The translations under genes were made by a program, and so were the position numbers. A stretch of DNA of 64,000 nt. It comes from Malania oleifera. Taxonomy: Eukaryota > Streptophyta > Magnoliopsida > Santalales > Ximeniaceae. Below are positions 37,101 through 49,400 of this stretch, one piece after another. The stretch lies in assembly GCF_029873635.1 (NCBI RefSeq), contig NC_080420.1:28573032-28637031 (forward strand). The letters run 5' to 3'. The notes under the pieces are model-generated. The model saw only the letters and a program-made list of their open reading frames with translations. It searched no databases and had not been told where the DNA came from. The first letter of the stretch is position 1. Each line of letters opens with the position of its first letter.

Positions 37101-40100
37101 CTAGGGCCACCACTGCACTCCTCCTGGGTTATGAAGATTGGTACTCTATAAGAATACCCAAGTCATAATTTTTGGGCATATCATGTAGTCCATAATGACT
37201 AGGAGGATATGTATCCCCTACAAATGATGTCCTTGTGTCATGCCCATGATCATATTTTGTACCGTTGCCGCCACCACCACCACCACCCCCTGCCCCAGTC
37301 CCAACACCACTACTGCCATCATCATCACTTGGTGGGCTCAAACCAAGATTATCATCACTTTGTGTACGTTTAGGACTTAAACTTGAATCATGCATGTTTA
37401 TTGGTGGGTGATCACCTCCTTCAGCAGTACCACCAACCTCTTCATCTAACCAATTTGAGCTATTCTGATCGTCAAGTAATGGTGTCTCTCTCTCCTCTAG
37501 CCATGGACTCAAAAGGATCATCTTCTTCGAAAATCTAGTCCAAATTGATAGGGTTGAAACTATCTTCGATGTCCTGTTGACTTCTTCTCATTGTATGTCT
37601 TAAATTTAACCTCATGTTGTAATGTATGAAAACAAATTTTTGTAGTCTTGTGTACTTTAGCTTATTTCTTGTTTTCAAATGGATGAGGCTAAAGGTGCTC
37701 CAATTATGCTCACAGTTCGAAGTTGATGTGGTCTGGCTAAGAACTCTGATTGCTATTTGGTGTACCTTAGGAGCACACATGTAATAATGAATTCACCATT
37801 CGGCTGCTTAAATAATTGAAGAAAAACATATGTTAATATAATGTATTTTTGAGAAGTCAAATTTGAACATGAAAATGACAAAATAGATCCATTCATCCAT
37901 TATTTAGCTACATTTACCAGGATTTTTTTTGTTTCACTGCCCTTTAAGCCAACGAGGTTCCAAATGTCTCCTACCTATCCCGATATAACAACAACTAAAA
38001 AAGGAGGATTGTGAAGTATAATTAATTAATTAGATATATATTGTAGAAAGTATTATAGAACACTAAAATAATTCATTTTTCAATAGAACCAATACTTGCT
38101 TGATTAATAGCCCGAATTTGAGTGTCTATATCGGGTACCAGCTTGGTTATCGCTTTTTTATCCTCATCCATGACTTCTCTAGTAACTTAAGAAGAGGTTT
38201 GGGCACTATAAAGAAATTGGGGGTTCAAAAAATATCCTAAAATTAAATTTACAAACATATTGATCAATAATAGTGTTTTAACGCAACTATGCATAATTTA
38301 AAAGTTGAAATAATAAAAAATTATATTTTATTTATACTTACTAGCTGCGTGCAAGTCTTGGTGAAATTGAAAACTCCACACCTTGTCAATACTTTTCCAA
38401 TAATATTTGTAGAATCGAAAATCTTTCTGAATGACCAACTTCAATTGCCTCGTATATGAAACCCATGGTTTGTTTTTCATCACTATCAATGAATTTAAAA
38501 GCTTCACTAAGGGTTATTGTACTTTAATTATATCGGAGGCCTTTTGCCAAAACTCTTTGCCTAAGATAATCTTCTTCGCATCATATGATGGGCCTGATTT
38601 TGTCATCGCATGAGTTACACATGTTGTCTAGTGGAGATTGGGCCTCTTTTGTGTTTATAATTTCCCTCCCGCCTTCATTGCTGCTTCATTATCAGTCGCT
38701 ATTTAGATAACATTATCCTATCCAATTTCTTTAACCACCTCATCCATAATCTAAAATGAAATTATAGATTTAACAATTACTATTACTTAATTAAAAATAT
38801 ACAAGTCATCAAGTGACTCAATTCAATCAAAATTTGAAAATAACTTGAAATAATATTCAGCTATTCAGCTCGGAACATTAAAGGTATCATCTGACTTGTG
38901 GAAAATAGTGCCTCTATTGCACTAAACTAAAAAGCTTATTATGTGTTTTCTTGTGAGCCTTGACCAACCATCACACATAATGGTTACACCTCTCTCTTTC
39001 CAAATGTCAGCAAAAGAAGATATATAATTTTTTATTTCCTGATACTCTTGCTCCAAATATATTTTAGAGACCTCAGAGGGTGATGGGCCCTTTCACCCCC
39101 TTCCCAACCATACAACAATATCAAGCATTGGCTGCGTAAATGGAGAGTCAACTACATTTGCTAGAATTTGATTATATATTTTTGGGTTCTTGGCACTCCT
39201 ACTTCTTTCTAGAGTAGGATCTATCGCCCTTAATCTAGCTTTAGGGGCATTAGGGTTAATCCATTGTCGTCCACTACCTCTAGCTTTTTGAACACTTTGT
39301 GACCAAGCTCTAACAAAACCATTGGCACTACCACTATAAGAGACGCCACCCTATTCATAATAATTACCACTTCCACCAGTTCTTGCCTTAAATCTTTGCC
39401 TTTCTTCCCATTCTTCTTGTGCTTGTATGCTTTCTTGTCGAGCAAATCGCATTCTTTCCTTATCTGAATCTTCTTCATCGCTCAAATTTCAAAATCTCCT
39501 CTAATTTGAGCTTCTAGTTCTTTTTGCCTGTTTTGTTTATCTTTCTTTTTCCCTGCATATTGTTTTAGATGTTTCATCATTTCTTCTCTAACCTGCGTGG
39601 TTACATTTGGACAAGAAGATACCTGACCTTTTTTATGTGCCAAGTGTTGTTTCAATCAGGTAATTCCCGCTTTAATTGTCTTTCCACATAATTTACATAA
39701 GACAACATGTCTACTACCTTCCACTAGAGTAGCAAAATGCCAACCAATGTCTTCACTAGGTAGTTCTTCTCTTCCTTTTCTATCACGCGACATCTTGATG
39801 CTTGATTAGATGACTTCTACTCATAAGTAAAAATAAAAATTTATGGTCCTTGTACAAGAAATTAAGAATAAAACGGTACATTATTAGCCAATTACATAAC
39901 AATATAACATAAATGATGGATTAAATTTAAGACTTTAAGTTGCTAACTATTAAAAATTTTAGTTGATTTATACATATATAATACAATTATTTATTTTTAA
40001 ATTTGCAATTTAGCAAAATAAATATAGAATTGTAGATCTTACAATTTAATTATTTAAAAGGTAGTGTACTTGAGCCACTTGACTAATTGTGTAGAAATTA

Positions 40101-40466
40101 GAATATATTATAAATTGTAGATCTAATATTAAATTATTAATTGTCAAGGTATTTAAAAAAATAAATATGTAGATTTATAATTTGTAGAAGTTTTTATATT
40201 AATTAATAGCTTTTTACTTATATATTAATTGTAAATCTGTACTCTATAGATTCTATACTTTATACTAACTTTTTTATATTAATTAATAAATTTTACTTGT
40301 ATAATTATTTACAAATTTGCATACATAAAATAAAATAAATGTAATTAAATAATAAGTATAAACTTAAAAGTATAAAATAAACTAAATTACTAATTTATTA
40401 ATAATTTAGTAGGCTACAGTGTAGGCTGTCTAGCACTCTAGTAGGCTGGAGTAGCCTCTGCTGTTT

Positions 40467-40499
<33 letters not shown>

Positions 40500-43400
40500 A
40501 AATTAGAATTAAGACTGGAGTCTGGAAGAAGGCATACCCAATCCTGACAGTGGCCAAACCTACCGAATGGAGTGAGTTTGAGCTGCAAGCCTCAAAATCC
40601 GCAAATTCTTCTTGATTTCAAGATTTCCTTGTAGAATCTACCCTAAACTTTGCCAAATAACAGCAATTTTGCAGACAAATTGTGAAAATCTCCACAGATT
40701 GAAGAGCCGACTCAGCTGACCTGCAGAGCACAGCTTGAAACAACAAATCGAAGCTGATTTTTGGGGTTTCGAAGCTTCAGGTCCATAGATCTAAGCTGTA
40801 CAAAGGAGATGAAGGGGGAAGAAGCAGCAACAAGTGAAGAGAAACACAAAAAAATGAAGCAGATTCGAGGAGATAAGGTGTCGGGCCTGTTGGCAGCCGT
40901 AATGTGGTGTAACGGCTGTGAATTTCCTACTCACCGCATTAGCGGCTTGTAACTGTATTGGAGGCCTGATTTTCTGTAGCATAGCAGTCATTTTTAAATA
41001 CCATGCTTGTGTGTGATCCAAGAAAAAAGAAGTCATTGATTTGGTAATAGAAAATGTGCTACTGCAAAAGATAGAGCTCAATTTAACCCTATACATTTTA
41101 ACAGAAAAGGAGTTATTTAAGATCGCAACGATGTAGCGTCCCTTCTACATATGACCCGCTATGATGTTCTTAGGGTTTTGCCAGATTTCTTGTTAGTTTA
41201 ATTATTACATGAATTAGTCAAGGCCTTGGAGATGGGTGGAAATTTTTTTGCACTTTTTCAGGTTAAAAAAAATAATCATCTTTAGGGCACTGGAATGGGT
41301 ATAGGTACCATATGACATGTACACAGGGACACCAAATGATCCCAATTTCCTAAAAATACAGGATAGAGCAGTGCAAATATAGACCAAAAAATTATTTAAT
41401 GACTATGATGGGAATCACACTTAGCAAGACCTTTGTGTCTGCCACAGGCATATACATAATCTAGGGATGTTCTAATTATGTAGTTGTCAGTTTTAAGGAT
41501 TTTACAATTATGTAATTTTCTCATTTTTAGGGATTTGATATTGTTCCTAGAGAATGTTTTTTTATTTATTACTAGGAGAAAAGCTTATATGGAGGATTGG
41601 TGTGCAACTGTGAGAAGCAGTTTGCTATATTGAGAATTGAACCCTAATCTAGTCTTGCTTTGATTTTCCCTTCCTCTTTGATTTTTCCTATTTATTTCCC
41701 ATTACCTTCTTCGGTTTTTGATGCAGGACAGCATCAAGGATCTGAAGCCATGAGAGATAGAATAGAGTAGATACAAGGGGGGATCACACATTCACTTTCT
41801 CAATTCAAATTCATCAACAACCACCCCTACATGGCTTCAGCGCACAACTTATAAGAAACCCCCTAACACATGAAATTACACAAATCCCTAAAACAACATG
41901 AAATTACACATACCCTTAAAACAACATGAAATTACAAAGACACCCCTAAATACATAAATATTTACAAACAAGCCCTCAAATACACATAATCCTATTCTAA
42001 TTAAACTTAAGACACAATAACTATTAACTAAACCCAACAATGCCTTGATCTAGATCTTTTGAATCATTCTCTAACGAGGATCTTCCCATGGTCTTGCTTC
42101 TTGTCCTAAGTCTCCCTTGGAAAAAATTTGGCCTCAAATTCTGAAATGTTGGAGGATGAAAAGTAAAGCAAACTTGAGCTCTTCTAAAGCTGGTGCTCAA
42201 AGATGCTAGAAACCGCATTCCTTTGGCAACACCATGGACGTGAATTGAGAATTGGCATCAATGAACTAATAAGGAATGACAAACTCAAGAATGTTTGAGA
42301 GACTTTGGATGTCTTCAAACACATGTATGTCCTTGCTCATAGTGTCTTGGTTGGTTGATAGAATAGGCTTCTTCTTACCATTATAGTGGAAGACGTGTGT
42401 TCTCATGTCCTTGAATCACCCAATCATCTAACGTGGAGAACCAAGGAGTGAATGGCCAATATTAATGGGTATGATGTCACACCAAACATTATCAAAGTTG
42501 TCACGCATTTGGATAGAAGCCAAAAACCTCTCAAAAACATGGGAAGTAGACTTATCAACCCAAGATATCTCATAAGGCTCTAGATGACGTCTCGATGAAG
42601 TCGCATACTAGTGTCCTATGAAGCCACATTCATAGGACATCTTTCATCAATGATGACTTCGCGAATATTTCCTCCACATTTGAGAAAGGCGTGAAAAAGC
42701 TTTAACTTGTGCCCAAAGTATGACAAATGGTATTCCTTTTTCCAGTAAATTGTCACCATGTTGTAATTATATATCACCAAAGACCCTTAAACAAGTTGGT
42801 ATCAATACCGAATCTATTTTTGCAAACCACGAATGTGATTCCCAATGTTCAAGAATTATCTTTAATTCGCTTGTGGTCTAGAGTCCATGCAGATATGAAA
42901 CAAATTCGCAAAGAAAACTTGCTAAGGCGGCAATGCAGATTTATTTTTATTGCTGGCAGTGATAAATCCAGGCTCCAAGGTGTTGATGGTACACTAATTC
43001 TTCAATTTCTAGCCCTTGATATCAAAATGTTGCACGTGCTTGCAAAATTTCCCGCTGCAGATCAAAATATCATGGAAGAAAACCCAAACTATCGTAGCTG
43101 GAGCAATTTCTTGCCAGACTGGAAAATACTGAGCAGACTAGCAAGTTTCCTAATGCATAGCTGGACATGGGGTGCTTGAGCCTCTGGTGAGGAGATTTCA
43201 GGCAAAGGTAGATCAGGGGGTTGGGATTACAATGGTGTTGTTAGTGTTGTGATGAGATTACAGGAAGTTGGGGATTTCGAAGTGCCGTCGGCTGGGAGAT
43301 GTTTGGCTGGCAGTGGGGCTTCACTGGTGGCCGGAAGGTGATGAAACTTAAGGGGAAAGAGTTTTGTTCATTCTCTGATGGTGGTGGAGGTGTTGCAAAA

Positions 43401-46400
43401 ATCTTCCAGGGAAGGGGAATGTGAAAAATGAGGACACTACTGGAATTTTTGAAAAAGAAATTTCAGAGCAGATAACATGAAATCAGAATCAAAGAGATGT
43501 GGGAGTGGGGGAGAAGCATAGAATGAAGAAGAAGAAGAAGAAGATGAAGAAGAAGGTAGAAGAGAAGAAACTATGAGAAGTAGAAATTCAGATTCAGAAA
43601 GAGAGAGAGAGAGAGTTGAGAGAAGAGTGAAAAGGGGAAGATGGGGGGTTGGTTTGAAAATGGAGGAATGGTGTGACTGGTTGGGCTCTGATACCAAATG
43701 ATGCTGGAAAGCATCAAGGATCTGCAGCCATGAGAGATAGATGGGAGAAAGGGGGAAGAAGGAAGAAGGAAGAAGGAAGAAGGAAGAGAGGATATACAAG
43801 GGGGAATCACACATTCACTTTCTCAATTCAAATTCATCAACAACACTTACATGGCTTTCACACACTATTTATAAGAAAGCCTCTAACGCATGAAATTACA
43901 GATATACCCCTAAAACAACATGAATTACAAGCACACCACTAAATATACAAATACTACAAGCAAGCCCCCAAATACACACGCTCCTATTCTAGTTAAACTA
44001 AACACACAATTAACTATTAACTAAATCTAACTATGCCCTGAACTAGTTCTTGTGAAATATTCTTTAACAAGGATCTTCCCGTGGTGTCCTACACCAGTTT
44101 TCTCCAGTTTTTTTTTATTGCTGAATCTCTTTTGCCAATTTGTCCTGCATCAGACTATACAAGTGTACATAAACCTTGACAGCATATAGCTTCTTAGCCT
44201 TTACATAACAGTATATAGCCTTGAAAATTGTCAATATATTCTTCCATTATAGATACCAGTCTTATTATAATATTTCATTATTCTCTTTAAGATGTGCTGT
44301 GTCCATCTTGGCTGAAGTCAACGTGCCATTAGATATAGGTAAAAAATATTAGCCATCTAGATTTTCTTAATAAATATTGCGTGCTAGTATTTTCTATGAT
44401 TGGCAGGATAATTTGTATATTTCCTGTTCTGTATTGCTGCGTTTCCTATTTCTGGCAGGAATTCATTTACTCTTTACATTTTCCTGATCTGTATTGTTTG
44501 TGGTCTGTGCTGCTCACCATCATTAATTTCTTAGCGATTTGAAGAAAAATGGTGGTCAAGGTTGTGGGTTTAATTCATCAGTTTGTAGACATTTGGTGTT
44601 CTAATATTGCTTGTTAGATTTCTTAATTTTTACAATTTTTTTTATTGAAAAAGAAGAGAGATTTTATTGAAGAGAAGAGAAAAGTACAAAAAAGGAGCGT
44701 AAGAAATACTCCTTATAATATAAAGAACTAAGGGAATAAAAATTAAAACAGTGCGGTTCGCCAGTCAAGCTGTAGATATGAAAAGGATAACCACTGAAGC
44801 ACCAGCGGCAAAATCCCACAAGAAGGCCAAATACTGGATCCCATTCCAAACCATAGACGAAGACATCTTCTTTCCCGTGAATATACGTGTAATCCACTCC
44901 AACCAGATCCCCCACAAAACAGCAAAAAACCTGCATTTCCACCACACCGAGCCATCTCTACATCTCCCAGATCCAGAAATAAAGATAGCCAAAAATCCTC
45001 CGACGACTCCAAATACACCCAAATCTCTCCCAAAAGAGAAAAAAATTAATTAAATTATTCCAAGCCCTCCATGAAAAGGAGCAACAAAGAAACAAGTGAA
45101 ACAGATTCTGAACTGTCAAAACAAAAAACATACATTTGGAGATAAAGCCTTAAAAGGCCTCCTACTCTGCAACTGATTGTAAGTGTTAACTCTATTACAA
45201 ACTACTAAACAAAAACAGTTCTTAATCATCTCTGGATTGCCCACCTGCTGGCTATGGCGGGCTTGATCAGTTCACTTGAGTTTGGCAAGGAGGTAAGGGT
45301 CCCAAGAGCCCTAGCCACCCTAGGTTCCCGGCCATGCTAAACCCATTCGAACCCAGAACCTTATCCTCCTTCATTCTAAACACAACAACCTTGGTCTCAT
45401 TTTCCTTAAACGACCGTCTTGACCACTTAACCTACTCCCTAGATAGGTTTCCGCTCCAACCCTTCACATATAGGCATACAAAAATCATCTTCAGTAAACG
45501 AACAAGAAAAAAAAATCTGTAATCTCCTCATTTATCAAACAAGAATCAGTAGTACCCCTCTCAACTCCAATTCCCTAATAATATATTAATTAGCAAATCC
45601 TCACTTTTTTGGGGTTTCTGAAAGATAGTCAAGACAATAATGCATGATATCAAAAAATAAAACAAAGCATGGATTACATTAACTAGTGCATAGTTCCTAA
45701 CAACACCCAGCAAACACACTTTGATTTCACATACTAACACCGACTAGTACCCTACAAAACACCCAACTAGCACATGCATTTACATTAGTCACCTTGACAC
45801 CTTGCTATATGATGGTTCACATGCTAACACATAGCATTACACTTGCACACCCACACAAGTTACGTGGAATATAACATGACCATAAGAACAATTGTGTACA
45901 CATTAGTACATGCAAAGATGCCCCATCAATAAACCATTATAACACATACTAACCTATTTTTCTTCTATATCATTTTAACAATGTCACATAAGAATGATAA
46001 TGACAATAATGTGTACATATGTACTAATAAACACACATGCACTGCATAATATTCATTTCCATGCACATCTATGCAAAGCCATTAGAGGAAAAGAAATGCA
46101 TGTTAATTAACATGTTCATTAACATATGCATATCTACATGCATATATACATATATACATATATATTCACAATGCCCATGTGCAAACACGAACTTTTACCC
46201 ATGAAGACATGCACCTACATACACCAAAACATATCCATTTATGTTCATGCCGACCTATGTATCAAACTCTCACTTACGTGCGTGCCAAAAGTACACTACA
46301 TGAATAGAAATTTATACACATGCCCTCACACAATACATATGCATGTCACCTAAATCTATTCTATTGGGCACAAAATACTTCTTAACTCCTCTACATGCAT

Positions 46401-49400
46401 TAAGACATGTTCACATGCATGTATATGTATTAAACACATGGATCTAAGCACACACTCGTGCATGAAATGGCAAAACCAACCCACGACCTACTTATAGCAC
46501 TTATGATCACATATGCACTCACGCAGTCAAAATGCATGCCTGCACTCCCTAAGAGTCTACACATGCACTCATTCATCTATTACACACGCCAAGCCACATG
46601 CATGTTCATATGCCTTCATCATCATGCATCCCATGCATGCATCAGGGCACCCTGAATAGGTACAGCATTCAAAACACACACAAGCGCGCACGCATGGGAG
46701 GCCTCTAAAAAAAACCAATGAGAGAAAATAAATAATAAAAATAATAATACTTAAAAGGAAAAAAAAAAAAAAAAAACAGGGGAGAGGTGGCCAATCGGCC
46801 AGTGGTCGGAGCTGGGCTACCCAAGTGGTGTAAAGGGGTGAACAAAAATAGATTTTTTTTGTTTTGGGGGGGGGGGGGGACAAGAGGAAAGGGGATAGGT
46901 GGGAAACTAATAAGGGTGATTTAGAAGTGGTCATAAGTGCAAGGAGTGTAGGTAGGTGCAGAGAAACACCTAGTTGAAAAAAACATCAATGAGTCAAGTG
47001 GAGTGTTGTCATGCAAGGTAGACAATGCTATTTTTGGGGTTCAATATGACATTTTGGCTGTTGACCCAACAGACAATTTGATTTGCTCCAAGCACGAGCA
47101 CCACTCGTGCATGCATGTGATTTCTCTTGCACTAAATTTTCAATTATTTATTTTTAATTTTTAATTAAATAAATTTTTGAAGAAAAAAAAAAGTTAACAA
47201 AATATAGAAAAAAGCGCATTGAGTCCCAAAAAAAATTCAAAAATTAAAAAAAAAATAGAAATGCCAAAAAAATGCCTAAATTTTAGGATTTTCCCCGATT
47301 TTTATGCACAAGGTTGAAACTGCACTAGACCATTCCTAATCATTTCAGATTACTATAAATCGCTCAAGATGATAAAAAATGACAAAAAAGAACATAAATG
47401 CAGAAAATCGACAAGAAAAACATAGAAATAGGGCTTTTGTCTCGATTTTCGTGCGCAAAACATAAGACTTCACCAAACTAGTTGTACCCATTTTGAACCA
47501 TTTCAAATCACCTAGAGTTGTCAAAAATGACCAAAAAATGAGTAGAGAAGCTAAAAATTGGCAATAAAAGATAAATTAGGGTTCTATAAGTATTATTTTA
47601 CTTAACCCTAACATCCACAAAAATTTCAGTGGTCCATTTCTTTAACTCTTTTAAATGCATAAGTTTTTCATCAACCTAAAACCTTCTCAATGCTCCTCAC
47701 CCTTCTCCCTCCATATATTCCTAACCAAAGAAAAGACCTATGAACGAGCCACATATTTTCAAATCCAAACAGAGTTGAACCCCACTTGACCTTGCTAGAT
47801 TCTAACCTTGCATTTGGGAGCATGGTATTCGGATCTTGGATTTGGATTTATGTGGATTTGGGTAAAACAAAATACAAAATTGTATTGAGTTTCTTCCAAA
47901 TCTACATAACTCCAAATCCATGCCCAAACCCATGCTCCCAAATAATACTTAATAGAATAGTGGAATGATCCAACACTGGCCTAGTCAAGACCACTTGAGA
48001 AAGGTTTGGAAACTCATCCTCCCACTCACTAGAGAACAGGAATCTACTGAAACAATTAGCTAACTTGCAATTACTGATAAACCTATCAAACTTATTCATA
48101 CTTGAAGTAATCCTACCTCCCTCTTTTTTCCCTAAGAAATCACACCACATTAAAATCACCCCATGCAACTCATAAACATGTAACTTATCCCAAAAATAAG
48201 ACTTAAGTGCGGTCTAGTAGGACCATAGACCACTATAAACCACCACTTGCACCTACCCTTCAGTTTCAATAAAATTGACAAAGAAAAAAAAAACCACAGG
48301 ACTTTCTATTTTGACAACAGAGTCCCACGAGATAAGAATACCCCTGGTGGCCGCTTGAGAGGGAAGAACTTCACACTCCTTAATCCTTACACCTACCATT
48401 CGAAATATTATGAACCAACCTCTCAATCCACCCTTTCAAGCTTGGTTTCTTGAAGGAACACAATATCTGGGGAATTCCTAGTTAGAATTTTCCTAATAAG
48501 CCCCCTGTTCCTCATGCCTCCACGGCTAATTTTCACAATTTAACTACTTTACCCCATTTACTTCTACCCCTTCCCTCTCGATAATTCACTTTTTGCACTT
48601 TTCTCGCCTCTCATGTCTTAGGAGGAACTACTTTCAACTCTTTCCTTGTAACCAGCTTAATATCCTTCCCCTATGGGAGTTTTTGTGGATCCTGATTGTA
48701 TCTTTCATTCCCTAATAAATTAATTGCAATAGCCCCACCCTCAAAAGAATCTTTTTGGCATGAAAAAGAAGAGTAGAATTAAACAATATAGGAATAGGTA
48801 ATATATCTCTTTGGGATGGGATATCCTCTTGATCTTTCGAGATAAGTTCATTAGCAGCCATATCCTCATCTTTGTCAGGAACAACTCATCAATGGTATCA
48901 ACAGGAAGATACTCATTGCTGGAGACCCCTCTTCAATTAAATTCTCTACTTGATTGTCTATATTCTTTTATTGGCGAACACCAGCCTGTGCTTCTTTAGA
49001 GAACCTCTGAGAGACATCTTCCCCTTCTTCATTCTGCCCCAAACAATAAACAGTCGCCCAAGGCTGGAATATCAAGTGAATCTTCAGAGTGTGGGCTACC
49101 TAGAGAATGGACCAATAGATCTTCATCTATCCCTTGTTCCTCCATCAATTGATCGAGAAATAATCCCTTCTCGGATTCCCACAAACTCTCCAATTCATCA
49201 TCGAACTCACATAAATTCTCATTATCATCCCTCAATTAACAATTATTGCTTGTTGGACCTTGTCCAACTGATAAATTTTGTTATTTGATCTTTCCAATTC
49301 CTTTGAAATTTCTAATATTTGTTTGAATTTTCAGAATAATTGATAATAATCTTTAAAAAAAATTCCTAAATTCTTAACAGAAATGGACAAACTTTCCACC

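Larger units (their letters stand above)
41719..44096 (-). mobile_element. Deleted Ty3/gypsy LTR element
   Basis: Two LTR-like ends (41719 to about 42110, and 43699-44096) share TGATGC..., GGATCTGMAGCCATGAGAGA and AACATGAAATTACA. A 5-bp TSD GTTTT lies at 41714-41718 and 44097-44101. On the minus strand the primer-binding site TTTGGTATCAGAGCCC follows the 5' LTR (about 43685-43698), complementary to initiator Met tRNA, and a purine tract CCAAGGGAGA precedes the 3' LTR. The interior is about 1.6 kb. It holds a protease remnant and a C-terminal pol remnant, and nothing of RT or integrase. A (GGAAGAA)n repeat lies in the right LTR. Confidence 0.85.

Noticed and set aside
43685..43698. tRNA gene suggested by TGGTATCAGAGCC
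   Set aside because: It is the primer-binding site of the gypsy element. No tRNA cloverleaf surrounds it.
45700..46660. CRISPR-like or regular repeat array
   Set aside because: The ACATGCA motifs have irregular spacing and no constant repeat-spacer structure, and the window is plant nuclear DNA.
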